From: Hydrogenophilus sp.
Lineage (GTDB): Bacteria > Pseudomonadota > Gammaproteobacteria > Burkholderiales > Thiobacillaceae
Assembly (NCBI GenBank): GCA_020725265.1
Contig: DYFK01000009.1
Location: 84,711 to 148,710 of the forward strand
Direction: 5' to 3'
Length of the DNA: 64,000 nucleotides
Part shown: positions 49,227 to 59,370 of the stretch, piece by piece
Layout of the letters: each line of letters starts with the position of its first letter
How positions within the stretch are numbered: position 1 is the first letter of the stretch
Program-made: the position numbers and the translations under genes
Notes under the pieces: generated by a model
The model's database searches: none
What the model saw: only the letters and a program-made list of their open reading frames with translations
What the model was told of the DNA's origin: nothing

Positions 49227-50220
49227 GCTCGGCCAGATCCCAGCGCGGCCGCACGCCGAAGCGACCGTCCGCGACGACGCCTTGCCGGAGGCGCTGGGCG
49301 CCGGCGTAGGCGATCATGGCGCCGTTGTCGGTGCACAGTTCCAGCGGCGGATAGAACACCGAGAACCCATGTTGTCCGGCTTCCGCGTCCAGCCGAGCGC
49401 GCAATGCCCGGTTGGCGCCGACACCGCCGGCCACGACCAGACTACGCAGACCGGTCTGGCGCAACGCGGCCAGACACTTGCCGGCGAGCACGTCGACCAC
49501 GGCGACCTGGAACGCGGCGGCGATGTCGGCGCGCGCCGACTCGTCTTCCTTGCGGGTCAGCGTCAGCACGGCGGTCTTCAGTCCGGAAAAGCTGAAATCG
49601 AGATCGCCGGAATTGAGCATCGGCCGCGGCAGGCGGAACCGGTAGGCGTCGCCGCCCTCGGCCAGGCGCGACAGCGCGGGGCCGCCCGGGTAGCCCAGCC
49701 CGAGCAGTTGCGCGGTCTTGTCGAAGGCCTCGCCGGCGGCGTCGTCGACCGTCTCGCCGAGCAACCGGTAGCGGCCGACGCCGTCGACCCGCATCAATTG
49801 AGTGTGGCCGCCGGAAACGAGCAGGGCGACGAAGGGAAACTCCGGCCGCGGCGTCGCCAGCAATGGCGACAGCAGATGACCTTCCAGGTGATGCACGCCG
49901 ATCGCCGGAATGCCGAGCGCCGCCGCCAGCGCATTGGCGAACGCGGCGCCGACCAGCAGCGCGCCGGCCAGGCCCGGCCCCTGGGTGTAGGCGATGGCGT
50001 CGAGATCGGCCGGTTCGAGTCCGGCGCGACCGAGCACTTCCCGGGTCAGCGGGATCACCCGGCGGATGTGATCGCGCGAGGCCAGCTCCGGCACCACGCC
50101 GCCGTAGTCGGCATGCATGGCGATCTGTGAATGGATGGCATGCGCCAACAGGCCGGCTTCGCTATCGTGGATGGCGAGGCCGGTTTCGTCGCAGGAGGAT
50201 TCGACACCCAGAACTTTCAT
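49210..50220 (-). CDS. tsaD: tRNA N6-adenosine threonylcarbamoyltransferase TsaD
   Basis: A 336-residue protein of the Kae1/Qri7 family with the ASKHA-fold ATP region ([15 protein letters not shown]) and the iron-binding HHLEGH motif at about 110-115 ([11 protein letters not shown]). It transfers the threonylcarbamoyl group to A37 of ANN-decoding tRNAs, with TsaB and TsaE. It diverges from rpsU with about 150 bases between starts, the classical arrangement upstream of the macromolecular synthesis operon. Confidence 0.97.
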   Translation of the reverse strand: MKVLGVESSCDETGLAIHDSEAGLLAHAIHSQIAMHADYGGVVPELASRDHIRRVIPLTREVLGRAGLEPADLDAIAYTQGPGLAGALLVGAAFANALAAALGIPAIGVHHLEGHLLSPLLATPRPEFPFVALLVSGGHTQLMRVDGVGRYRLLGETVDDAAGEAFDKTAQLLGLGYPGGPALSRLAEGGDAYRFRLPRPMLNSGDLDFSFSGLKTAVLTLTRKEDESARADIAAAFQVAVVDVLAGKCLAALRQTGLRSLVVAGGVGANRALRARLDAEAGQHGFSVFYPPLELCTDNGAMIAYAGAQRLRQGVVADGRFGVRPRWDLAELTAPA

Positions 50221-50299
50221 GATCGGCGGCGCGTGTGGGCAGGGCCGCCATTGTAGGCGATGCGCCGGCGAGCGGGATTGGTGGGTTCTGTCCGCGGGC

Positions 50300-50329
50300 T
50301 TGTGCGCGGCGCGCGCCCTGATATAGAAT
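50300..50329 (+). promoter_or_regulatory. Likely promoter of rpsU-yqeY-dnaG-rpoD
   Basis: TTGTGC at 50300-50305 is followed after 16 bases by TATAGA (50322-50327), or after 18 bases by TAGAAT. It lies about 45 bases before the rpsU start. The -35 and -10 are reasonable sigma-70 matches, but no experiment supports them here. Confidence 0.55.
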
Positions 50330-50372
50330 CCCGCACCTTTTTTCCACCCAGAAATTCTCCAGGAACGGATAC

Positions 50373-50585
50373 ATGCCCAGCGTTCGACTCAAAGAAAACG
50401 AGCCTTTCGAAGTCGCCATGCGCCGCTTCAAGCGCACCATCGAAAAAACCGGCCTGCTGACCGAATTGCGCGCGCGCGAGTTCTACGAAAAGCCGACGCA
50501 GGAACGCAAACGCAAGCTGGCCGCCGCCATCAAGCGCCATCACAAGCGGCTGCGCAGCCAGACCCTGCCGCCCAAGATGTACTGA
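50373..50585 (+). CDS. rpsU: 30S ribosomal protein S21
   Basis: A 70-residue highly basic protein, exactly the S21 size: [34 protein letters not shown] and the terminal [11 protein letters not shown]. It binds the 30S platform and helps initiation. The RBS CCAGGA precedes it. It is the first gene of the macromolecular synthesis operon. Confidence 0.98.
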   Translation: MPSVRLKENEPFEVAMRRFKRTIEKTGLLTELRAREFYEKPTQERKRKLAAAIKRHHKRLRSQTLPPKMY

Positions 50586-50600
50586 GATCGATCGGCATCC

Positions 50601-50637
50601 AACGGCGCGGAGACGAGTCATTCGGCCCCGCGCCGTT
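50601..50637 (+). terminator. Inverted repeat between rpsU and yqeY-dnaG, possible internal terminator
   Basis: Ten-base arms (AACGGCGCGG at 50601-50610 and CCGCGCCGTT at 50628-50637) with a 17-base loop, followed by the T-rich TCCCTTTGG. The E. coli operon has a partial terminator at the same place, which makes rpsU more abundant than dnaG. The weak T-run suggests partial rather than full termination. Confidence 0.6.
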
Positions 50638-50678
50638 TCCCTTTGGTTGTCGTTACTTGCGTTTTCACTTGCCGCGCC

Positions 50679-51122
50679 ATGACCCTCAAGCAACGGATCA
50701 GCGATGACATGAAAGCCGCGATGCGTGCCCGGGAAAGCGCGCGTCTCGCCGCCATCCGCCTGTTGCTGGCCGCGATCAAGCAGAAGGAAGTCGACGAACG
50801 CGTCGAGCTCGATGACGCCGGTATCGTCGCCATCGTCGAAAAGCAGATCAAACAGCGCAAGGACGCGCAATCGCAGTATCAAGTTGCCGGTCGCCAGGAT
50901 CTGGCCGATCAGGAAGGCTTCGAGATCGAGGTGTTGTCCGCCTACATGCCGCAGGCGCTGTCGGTGGCCGAGGTCGCGGAGCTGGTCCGTCAGGCGGTCG
51001 CTGAAACCGGTGCCACCGGTCCCCGCGACATGGGCGCGGTCATGGCCTGGCTGAAGCCGAGACTGGCCGGCCGCGCCGACATGGCCGCCGTTTCCGCCCA
51101 GGTCAAGACCGCGCTCGGCTGA
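50679..51122 (+). CDS. yqeY: GatB/YqeY-domain protein
   Basis: A 147-residue helical protein starting at ATG 50679 (MTLKQRISDDMKAAMRARES); the frame upstream adds 12 unsupported residues. It has the YqeY pattern VIKKQIKQRKDAQSQY-like (IVEKQIKQRKDAQSQY) and FEIEVLSAYMPQ. The family is related to the tail of GatB and may bind tRNA; its role is not settled. It is in its usual place between rpsU and dnaG. Confidence 0.93.
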   Translation: MTLKQRISDDMKAAMRARESARLAAIRLLLAAIKQKEVDERVELDDAGIVAIVEKQIKQRKDAQSQYQVAGRQDLADQEGFEIEVLSAYMPQALSVAEVAELVRQAVAETGATGPRDMGAVMAWLKPRLAGRADMAAVSAQVKTALG

Positions 51123-51159
51123 ACGCCACTTCCCCGCCCGGACGTAGAATCGGCGGGCC

Positions 51160-52884
51160 ATGATTCCCCAGGATTTCATCCAGCAGGTGCTCGACCGCAC
51201 CGACATCGTCGCGGTGGTCGAGCGCTATGTGCCGCTCAAGAAGGCCGGCGCCAACTACCAGGCGCGCTGTCCCTTCCACAACGAAAAGACGCCGTCCTTC
51301 TCGGTCAGCCCGACCAAACAGTTCTATCACTGCTTTGGCTGCGGCGCCCACGGCACCGCCATCACCTTCCTGATGGAGCACGCCGGTTACGGCTTCGTCG
51401 AAGCGGTCAAGGAGCTCGCGGGCCAGGTCGGCCTGCAAGTGCCGGATGACGGCAACCGCCAGGCGCCCGAGGAAGAAAGTCGCCGCGAGCAGTTGTACGC
51501 GCGCATGGAGGTCGCCGCGCGCCATTACCGACAGGCCCTGAAGGGCGCCGACAATGCTGTCGCCTACCTGAAGAAGCGCGGTTTGAGTGGTGAAACCGCC
51601 GCCCGCTTCGCGCTTGGCTATGCCGACGACGCCTGGCAGCCACTGGCGCCGGCGTTCGCCGCCTACGACGATCCGTTGCTGGTGGAAGCCGGACTGGTCA
51701 TCGATAACGAGGGGCGTCCCTACGATCGCTTCCGTGATCGCGTCATGTTCCCGATCCGCAACGAGCGCGGCCGTGTCATCGCCTTCGGCGGTCGGGTGCT
51801 GGGCCAGGGCGAACCCAAATACCTGAATTCGCCGGAGACGCCGCTGTTCCACAAGGGGCGCGAGCTGTACGGCTTGCACGAACACCGGCGCGCGATCCAG
51901 GAGGCCGACCGGGTGCTGGTGGTCGAGGGCTACATGGATGTGGTCATGCTCGACCAGCATGGCATCGGCAACGCGGTGGCCACGCTCGGCACGGCGGTGA
52001 CGCCGGACCAGGTGGCGCGGTTGCTGCGTCTGGCCAACGAGGTGATCTTCGCGTTCGACGGTGATGCCGCCGGTCGCAAGGCGGCCTGGCGGGCGCTGGA
52101 AAACAGCCTGCCGCAGGCTCGTGACGGCAAGCTGATCGGCTTTCTGTTCCTGCCCGATGCCGAGGATCCGGACAGTTTCGTGCGTGCTCAGGGCGCCGAC
52201 GCGTTCCGCGCGCTGTGCGAGTCGGCCATGCCGTTGTCGGATTTTCTGTTCGGCGAACTTGCCGCTCAGACCGAGTTGCATTCCGAGGAGGGCAAGGTGC
52301 GGCTGGTGACGCTGGCACGCCCATATCTCGACAAACTGACGCAGGCGCCGCTGCTGGCGCGGGCGCTGCGCCAACGGCTGGCGGGGGTGACCGGGCTGGC
52401 CGAGCGCCGCCCCTCCGCCGCGCCAATGGCGCGCGTCGGGGCTCCAACCGGCCATCAGCCGGTTCCGTCCGGTCGCGGCGCGGCGCGGGCCTCGCCCTGG
52501 CGGATACTGCTTCAGGCCCTGCTGCATGACCCGGGCCGCGCGGCCCGACTAGCCGACTTTCCGGAAGTGGCCGGCGCCGATGTCGAGGCTTTGCAGGCGG
52601 TCGTCAGCGTCGCGCGCGAACATCCGGAGATGACGGCGCGCGATCTGGTCGAGCACTTCCGTGGCCGGCCGGAGCAGTCCAGCCTGGAAGCCGCCGCCGC
52701 CGCCCTGCTGGTTTGGGATGAGGATTACGACGTCGAAGCGGATTTCCAGGGCGCGCTCGCCCGGGTGCGCGCGCAGGCCGGCCGCGCCAGCGTCAAGGGT
52801 CTGGTCGGGCGCAAGCCGAGTGAATTGTCGGATGAGGAAAAGGTCCGTCTGCTCGCCAGTCTGCGCGCGCGGAAACCGGACTGA
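51160..52884 (+). CDS. dnaG: DNA primase DnaG
   Basis: A 574-residue primase. The N-terminal CHC2 zinc domain has Cys and His in RCPFHNEKTPSFSV and the pair HCFGCG (about 39-65). The TOPRIM catalytic core has VVEGYMDV (about 254-261) and FAFDGDAAG (about 302-310). The C-terminal helicase-binding domain is about 440-574. It makes the RNA primers for replication with DnaB. It lies 37 bases after yqeY. Confidence 0.97.
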   Translation: MIPQDFIQQVLDRTDIVAVVERYVPLKKAGANYQARCPFHNEKTPSFSVSPTKQFYHCFGCGAHGTAITFLMEHAGYGFVEAVKELAGQVGLQVPDDGNRQAPEEESRREQLYARMEVAARHYRQALKGADNAVAYLKKRGLSGETAARFALGYADDAWQPLAPAFAAYDDPLLVEAGLVIDNEGRPYDRFRDRVMFPIRNERGRVIAFGGRVLGQGEPKYLNSPETPLFHKGRELYGLHEHRRAIQEADRVLVVEGYMDVVMLDQHGIGNAVATLGTAVTPDQVARLLRLANEVIFAFDGDAAGRKAAWRALENSLPQARDGKLIGFLFLPDAEDPDSFVRAQGADAFRALCESAMPLSDFLFGELAAQTELHSEEGKVRLVTLARPYLDKLTQAPLLARALRQRLAGVTGLAERRPSAAPMARVGAPTGHQPVPSGRGAARASPWRILLQALLHDPGRAARLADFPEVAGADVEALQAVVSVAREHPEMTARDLVEHFRGRPEQSSLEAAAAALLVWDEDYDVEADFQGALARVRAQAGRASVKGLVGRKPSELSDEEKVRLLASLRARKPD

Positions 52885-52936
52885 TCCGGCTTGGTCCAAC
52901 CGCCGCGGGTGGTCTCGATCGGGCCACTCGGGTTCA

Positions 52937-52944
52937 TGTATAAT
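52937..52944 (+). promoter_or_regulatory. Extended -10 promoter upstream of rpoD
   Basis: TG-TATAAT at 52937-52944 is a perfect consensus -10 with the TG extension. It lies about 40 bases before the rpoD start and inside the dnaG-rpoD gap. There is no good -35. It would give rpoD its own transcript, as in other bacteria. Confidence 0.65.
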
Positions 52945-52985
52945 ATTGCGTTTTTCCGCAGTTTCTCTCTGGAGATCTCCCAGCG

Positions 52986-54944
<1,959 letters not shown>

Positions 54945-54953
54945 TTTCCACGC

Positions 54954-54997
54954 GGGCCTCTAGCTCATGCCTGGTTAGAGCAGCGGACTCATAATCC
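54954..54997 (+). pseudogene. Severed 5' half of a tRNA-Ile(CAT) gene
   Basis: GGGCCTC, a normal D arm (AGCTC...GAGC) and an anticodon stem-loop with CTCATAA (54985-54997) are present. The sequence then turns unlike any tRNA after the anticodon stem. It resembles the intact tRNA-Ile(CAT) at 55072-55148 but differs at several positions in the acceptor, D loop and position after GAGC, so it is not a plain copy. The break inside the anticodon stem region is a known crossover place for tyrosine integrases. Confidence 0.8.
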
Positions 54998-55071
54998 ACA
55001 AGCACGAGCCACGCGAGACCGCCAAGGAAAGCAACCAGAACCGGACATAGAAGTCGGTCAAAAATCAAAAA

Positions 55072-55148
55072 GGGCCTTTAGCTCAATAGGTTAGAGCTGC
55101 GGACTCATAATCCGTCGGTTGCCGGTTCGAGCCCGGCAGGGCCCACCA
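55072..55148 (+). tRNA. tRNA-Ile(CAT), the lysidine-modified type
   Basis: A 77-base cloverleaf with encoded CCA. The acceptor is GGGCCTT/AGGGCCC with one G-T pair, the anticodon loop is CTCATAA with anticodon CAT, and the T loop is TTCGAGC. The ACTCATAAT context is that of the minor tRNA-Ile read as AUA after TilS modification, rather than a tRNA-Met. It is the only complete copy seen here and lies directly before the integrase. Confidence 0.93.
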
Positions 55149-55169
55149 CATCCCCAATGTTCGCCAGAT

Positions 55170-55213
55170 CGGTACAGTTTCGGTACAGTGCCAAAATGCG
55201 AGCACTGTACCGA
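55170..55213. promoter_or_regulatory. CGGTACAG repeat set between tRNA-Ile and the integrase
   Basis: There are two direct copies of CGGTACAG (55170-55177 and 55181-55188) and one inverted copy. The second and third form an 11-base inverted repeat (CGGTACAGTGC at 55181-55191 and GCACTGTACCG at 55202-55212) around a 10-base spacer. It lies between the putative att site and the int start, where integrase arm sites or an operator controlling int would be expected. Confidence 0.6.
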
Positions 55214-55218
55214 GACCC

Positions 55219-56340
55219 ATGGCAACCATCGTCAAGACACCCTCTGGCACGTGGAAGGCGGTCATTCGGAAGACCGGTTTTCCGACCACTATCAAAACCT
55301 TTCGGCTGAAAAAGGATGCCGAGGACTGGGCGCGACGCACCGAGGATGAAATGGTGCGCGGGCTATTTGTGCAACGCGCGCCGGCCGAACGCCTCACGTT
55401 CGAGAAGGCCATGCAGCGCTACCTTGCCGAAGTGACGCCAATCAAGCGTCCCATGACGCAAAGTGGCGAGCGCAAGCGCTCCGTGCCCTTGATAGACTTT
55501 TTCGGCAAATACTCCCTGGCGGCCGTCACGCCAGAATTGATCGCACAGTACCGGGACAAACGCCTGGCCGGCGACGACAGAAGGGACGATGGCGGCAAGC
55601 CGATCCCACGGGCCGCGAACACCGTTCGGCTGGAACTGGCGCTGCTCGGCCACCTTTTTACTGTGGCGGTCAAGGAATGGGGGCTTGGCTTGGCGTACAA
55701 CCCGGTTCTGAACGTGCGCAGGCCTGCACCTGGTGCCGGTCGAAATCGTCGGCTTGATGCAGACGAGGAGGTGCGGCTCCTCGCGGCCGTGGACGCGCAT
55801 TCCAACCCGATGCTGCGTTGGATCGTTCGCGTCGCTCTGGAAACCGGCATGCGTTCTTCCGAGATCGCCACGCTGAGGCGCAACCAGGTCGATCTTGAGC
55901 GGCGCATCGTGCGGCTTCTGGAAACCAAGAACACCTTGCCGCGCACCGTGCCGCTGACCACAACCGCCACGGCGATTTTTCAGGAAGCCTTGGCGCACCC
56001 GATCCGCCCCATCGACACCGACCTGATTTTCTTTGGCGAACCTGGGAAGGATGGCAAGCGTCGGCCGTACAACTTCAACAAAGTATGGCTCGACATCAAG
56101 CGCTCTGTCGGCTGTGCCGATTTCAGGTTTCACGACTTGCGGCATGAGGCCGTCAGCCGCTTTGTGGAAGCCGGTCTGAGCGATCAGGAAGTGTCAGCCA
56201 TCAGCGGGCACAAGTCCATGCAGATGCTGAAGCGCTACACCCACCTTCGCGCCGAAGACCTGGTGGGGCGGCTGGACAATCTTGCCAACCAGTCCGGCAC
56301 GCGCAATCGCGCACCCTCGGCAAACCGCCGCGAGAACTGA
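55219..56340 (+). CDS. int: Tyrosine-type site-specific integrase
   Basis: A 373-residue tyrosine recombinase. The N-terminal ~60 residues are an arm-binding-type domain (GTWKAVIRKTGFPTTIKTFR), followed by a SAM-like core-binding domain. The catalytic residues are R212 (GMRSSEIATLRR), H305 and R308 (HDLRHEAVSRF), H331 (SGHKSM) and Y340 (LKRYTHL). It should integrate and excise the element at the adjacent tRNA-Ile(CAT). No strong Shine-Dalgarno site precedes the ATG. It is followed by a convergent unknown gene. Confidence 0.95.
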   Translation: MATIVKTPSGTWKAVIRKTGFPTTIKTFRLKKDAEDWARRTEDEMVRGLFVQRAPAERLTFEKAMQRYLAEVTPIKRPMTQSGERKRSVPLIDFFGKYSLAAVTPELIAQYRDKRLAGDDRRDDGGKPIPRAANTVRLELALLGHLFTVAVKEWGLGLAYNPVLNVRRPAPGAGRNRRLDADEEVRLLAAVDAHSNPMLRWIVRVALETGMRSSEIATLRRNQVDLERRIVRLLETKNTLPRTVPLTTTATAIFQEALAHPIRPIDTDLIFFGEPGKDGKRRPYNFNKVWLDIKRSVGCADFRFHDLRHEAVSRFVEAGLSDQEVSAISGHKSMQMLKRYTHLRAEDLVGRLDNLANQSGTRNRAPSANRREN

Positions 56341-56354
56341 AACCTCTCCGGTTT

Positions 56355-57266
56355 TCAGCCAATCCGGATCGACTTCCGAGCAGCTACTTCGGATCGCCGG
56401 TAATTGTCGTGAGTCAATGCCGCAAGCGACCACCACCGGTGCGCCAGATGCGGGCTCGGAGCGCATTCGGCCATTCGTGGAAAGGGATTTTCCACGTATT
56501 CCCACAACCCGCACTCGCCGAACCGCCGCCCGCCCGCCCAGCGCTGTTTGACGGCCTTGCGATAAACCCAATCCGCTTCGACCTTGCATAGCTCCCTGTC
56601 GGCGAGATGGTCGGCGATCTCATGGAAAACACCGGTGTCGCTGTACTTGATACCGGAGTCCGCCAAGGCCGCCTTCACGCACAGGTACAACTCGACCCCA
56701 TCTTCTGGCGTGCCCACTCCGAACTGCTCGTTCAATCTCTTGAGCACGATTGCCCGGCCAAGGTCTCCCTCGTCCAGGGGATCATTGAAGTCGAGACTGC
56801 AATAAACCTTGATTTGCAGTGCTTCCAAGGCAGCGTCGAAACATTCCGCCCCCCACGGGGCATCGTCGGCGCAGAGGTTCCACAGATCGCAGGGGGACGA
56901 GGCCGACCCCCACAAGGCTTCCCACAGCCTTCCCGGCCCGCAGTGGAATAAAGAAGCCGCGTCCGGAAACAGTTCGCCCAGCCAATCGATGGAGTCGGCG
57001 GTCAGGGCCGCCTTGCCCGAAAAATTCTTGCGCCACTTGTTGTTCGCGGCGGTCTCCCAAGCTCGCCCAGGGTGTAGCCGACGCATGGTGCCATCAAACC
57101 AGGACGCGAACTGGTTTACGTTATTCACGCGGCCGGTACGAAGAAACAGCTCATAGAGCGTAGTCACGGTTCGAACCTGATCGCCCACGCGGGCTGTATC
57201 CGATTTGACCGCACCAGATGGCCGCCCTCTCCCGCGTTTTGCATTCCAAACCTGATCGCCGTTCAT
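56355..57266 (-). CDS. Unknown cargo protein of the element
   Basis: A 303-residue protein if started at ATG 57266 (MNGDQVWNAKRGRGRP), which has GAGG eight bases before it; ATG 57314 would give 319 residues. The N-terminus is basic with an AT-hook-like RGRGRPSG, suggesting DNA contact. The rest is tryptophan-rich (LWEALWG, LWNLCADDAPWG, GLWEYVENPF). I recognise no domain. It is transcribed against all other genes of the element and lies between int and the control/replication genes, a place where elements often carry defence or other cargo. Its role is unknown. Confidence 0.65.
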   Translation of the reverse strand: MNGDQVWNAKRGRGRPSGAVKSDTARVGDQVRTVTTLYELFLRTGRVNNVNQFASWFDGTMRRLHPGRAWETAANNKWRKNFSGKAALTADSIDWLGELFPDAASLFHCGPGRLWEALWGSASSPCDLWNLCADDAPWGAECFDAALEALQIKVYCSLDFNDPLDEGDLGRAIVLKRLNEQFGVGTPEDGVELYLCVKAALADSGIKYSDTGVFHEIADHLADRELCKVEADWVYRKAVKQRWAGGRRFGECGLWEYVENPFPRMAECAPSPHLAHRWWSLAALTHDNYRRSEVAARKSIRIG

Positions 57267-57361
57267 TTTCTCGCCCTCACGCCGGAATTTATTTTCCCAA
57301 ATTTTCGGCGTCATGTGCGCGAATCTGTGCGTTGTTTACGTGACCCACCGGAGAACATCGC

Positions 57362-57577
57362 ATGACGACGATTGAAGACACGCTCTTGAATCGCTATGGC
57401 CCGCTGCTCAGCATCGGCCAATTGGCAACCGTGCTCGACAGATCGCCCGAAGGTCTGCGCATCAGCCTTCGCAGCCCCGGCGACTGGTCAACGAAAATCA
57501 ACTCGGCGCGCCTGAAAATCGGGCGGCGCGTGTACTTCCGCACGTCGCAAGTCGCCGACCTGCTGGCGAACGGTTAA
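57362..57577 (+). CDS. Small helix-turn-helix-like protein, excisionase- or AlpA-like
   Basis: A 71-residue protein. The segment LLSIGQLATVLDRSPEGLRISLRS reads like the MerR/AlpA-type helix-turn-helix used by excisionases and small plasmid regulators; RLKIGRRVYFRTSQVADLL continues as a wing and final helix. It starts directly divergent from the cargo gene and 17 bases before the winged-helix gene. It may control excision or the genes downstream; this is inferred from size and place. Confidence 0.6.
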   Translation: MTTIEDTLLNRYGPLLSIGQLATVLDRSPEGLRISLRSPGDWSTKINSARLKIGRRVYFRTSQVADLLANG

Positions 57578-57594
57578 ACGGCCACCTCGGCATC

Positions 57595-58482
57595 ATGAGC
57601 AATCCGATCATCGTCCGCCGGCGCGTTCAGCGGGATTTCACGATCCTGCCGAACGATGTCGTGCGCGACCCGCGCCTGTCCTGGAAGGCCCTCGGATTGC
57701 TCGTCTACGTGCTCTCGCTCCCCGACGATTTCCGTCTGCACCTGAAATACCTCACGAAGCAGAAACCAACGGGCAGAGACGGAACCCGAGCCGGCCTGAA
57801 AGAATTGGAAGCGGCCGGATACCTCACGATCCGCCGCGAACGGCGCTCCGGCCGGTTCGCCCAAGTCGTCTGGGAGGTCACCGACTCGCCGGCAGGCGGC
57901 GTCCCTGCTGGCATTCCACCACGTTCGGAAAATCCGAATACGGTAAATCCGGGTACGGTTTTTCCGAGTCAGGAAAAACCGACACTACCAAGTACTGGTA
58001 TTCAACAAGAACCTACTGAACAAGTACCTACTACTACCCAGGCGGCATCGCCTGCCCCGCTGGCACACGATCATGACGTAGTAGTAGATGACGATGAACT
58101 CGTCTGGCCTCCCGCGTTGCGGGAAGACGTGAAGGGCTCAGCCAGACAAATCCTCCACGATTGCCCTCTCGCCCACCGTCAACTTGTTCTTCATGAAATC
58201 GCCGGCTTGGCCGACAGAGGCACCGTCCGCCATCCGCTCGGACTCTTGCGCAAGCTCGTGGAACGCGCAAGGCAGGGACAGTTTGTTCCGGCCGCCGCGC
58301 TGGAGCATCGGCGCAAGCTTGAATCCCAAGCCAGGGCAGATCAAGCACGGATTACCGATGAACAGCACCGCCAGCAGCAATCCACCCCACAGGCGCGCGA
58401 GGCGGCTCGGACGCGCCTCGCCGTGCTACGCCAGCAACTCGGCGGCCAATATCCACACAGCAACACGAAGGAGTCCCCATGA
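57595..58482 (+). CDS. Winged-helix (HTH_36-like) replication-type protein
   Basis: A 295-residue protein. The N-terminal ~105 residues (VQRDFTILPNDVVRDPRLSWKALGLLVYV...GLKELEAAGYLTIRR, in parts) fit the HTH_36 winged-helix domain found in phage and plasmid replication proteins. A threonine/proline-rich linker follows (about 110-160), then a helical, charged C-terminus with many Q and R residues. It may initiate or help replication of the element; no catalytic motif is seen. The DNA coding for the linker holds an inverted repeat (GGTTTTTCC at 57957 and GGAAAAACC at 57972). It overlaps the next gene by four bases. Confidence 0.65.
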   Translation: MSNPIIVRRRVQRDFTILPNDVVRDPRLSWKALGLLVYVLSLPDDFRLHLKYLTKQKPTGRDGTRAGLKELEAAGYLTIRRERRSGRFAQVVWEVTDSPAGGVPAGIPPRSENPNTVNPGTVFPSQEKPTLPSTGIQQEPTEQVPTTTQAASPAPLAHDHDVVVDDDELVWPPALREDVKGSARQILHDCPLAHRQLVLHEIAGLADRGTVRHPLGLLRKLVERARQGQFVPAAALEHRRKLESQARADQARITDEQHRQQQSTPQAREAARTRLAVLRQQLGGQYPHSNTKESP

Positions 58483-58715
58483 AGCGAATCACGATCCAAG
58501 TCAGCGATGAAATCGCCGACCGCCTTGCCAGCCTGGCATCGGCCTGCACTCGGCAGAACAAGCGCCGCGATGGTGCGACCACCCACGGCCCATTGGACGT
58601 AACGGCCTTGATGACGATGCTGGCCGAGGATGCCGCAATGGTCATCACCCGGCCCGGAAGCTGGGAAGGTTCCAACATGGCCCAGGTTTTCAGCTCCCAC
58701 GGCTACGAGGTCTGA
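58479..58715 (+). CDS. Small unknown protein of the transfer region
   Basis: A 78-residue protein starting MKRITIQVSDEIADRLASLAS, which looks like the strand and first helix of a ribbon-helix-helix DNA-binding protein, though the rest does not complete a clear RHH fold. It overlaps the preceding gene by four bases and lies four bases before traK. It may be an accessory or regulatory protein of the mobilisation operon. Confidence 0.55.
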   Translation: MKRITIQVSDEIADRLASLASACTRQNKRRDGATTHGPLDVTALMTMLAEDAAMVITRPGSWEGSNMAQVFSSHGYEV

Positions 58716-58719
58716 GCCG

Positions 58720-59061
58720 ATGAAAACCCTGTCGGAGCGGATCGCCGAACGCGCTCGCGTGAAATCCGCCAGTGCGCCGCATTCAAACCGGGCTATCGTG
58801 CTGGCGCTGCGTGCCGACATTCAGCAGGCGCTCGACGACGGCTGGTCGGTGCTCGCAGTCCACCAAACGCTGCACGACGAGGGCCGGGTGACGTTCAGCT
58901 ACCAGACGTTTCGGCGTTATGTGAATCAGATTCACCTTGGCAGGACTTCGCCCGAAAAACGCAGGCGGAAGCAGACCGGCAAAACCGCTTTCAAAAGCAG
59001 TGTCGCACCAGTGCCCGGCTTCAGTTTCAACCCTTCCCCGAACAAAGAGGAGTTGTGCTGA
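58720..59061 (+). CDS. traK: oriT-binding accessory protein TraK (RP4-type)
   Basis: A 113-residue basic protein starting at ATG 58720. The middle (ALRADIQQALDDGWSVLAVHQTLHDEGRVTFSYQTFRRYV, in parts) and the terminal GFSFNPSPNKEEL fit the RP4 TraK pattern, which I recall ends in a closely similar sequence. TraK binds and bends DNA beside nic. Here it reads toward oriT and on the same strand as traJ; in RP4 traK is divergent from traJ. The upstream frame to 58630 is not supported. Confidence 0.85.
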   Translation: MKTLSERIAERARVKSASAPHSNRAIVLALRADIQQALDDGWSVLAVHQTLHDEGRVTFSYQTFRRYVNQIHLGRTSPEKRRRKQTGKTAFKSSVAPVPGFSFNPSPNKEELC

Positions 59062-59229
59062 TGCCTGTTCTGCGCTGTTCACCCCGCTGTTGCATTGGCG
59101 TTGCAAAGCCATTCCTTGGCGTTCAATTTCAGTTCAGCGCGGCGAAATGCCGTGCAATCACCGTACATGACCACGAATTGCACGAAATGCACAGGTCAAT
59201 GCAAGGCTTGTCGCGCGAAAAACTGCGGT

Positions 59230-59345
59230 GGTTACGGGGCAGGATAGGTGAAGTACCCGCACCGGCAAGCCGGTTCGAGTCCTTCACACATCCCTTATTC
59301 GCACCTGCGGCGCTCAACGGGAATCCTGCCCTGCGGGGCCTGCGG
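59230..59345. other. oriT: IncP (RP4)-type origin of transfer, oriT
   Basis: The minus strand reads CTTCACCTATCCTGCCCC, the IncP nic-region consensus. The expected nick lies after ATCCTG on that strand, between 59239 and 59240. Next to it is a small inverted repeat, ACCGG-CAAG-CCGGT (59261-59274). Further in, 59291-59330 keeps TCCCTTATTCGCACCTG and GCTCAACGGGAATCCTGC, as I recall them from RP4 oriT. It fills the 309-base interval between traK and traJ, which contains no convincing gene. Confidence 0.92.
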
Positions 59346-59370
59346 CTGACGCCGCAAGAGGTGGCACGCC

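Noticed and set aside
54954..55148. Group I intron in tRNA-Ile(CAT), as known in Azoarcus
   Set aside because: Only 74 bases separate the fragment from the next tRNA, the conserved intron core is not visible, and the second tRNA is complete with its own 5' half.
57957..57980. Terminator inside the winged-helix gene
   Set aside because: GGTTTTTCC/GGAAAAACC forms a stem but lies within a continuous coding frame and is not followed by a T-run.
59062..59370. Small genes in the traK-traJ interval
   Set aside because: Open frames here cross the nic region and conserved oriT bases and have no homologue I recognise; the DNA is better explained as oriT.
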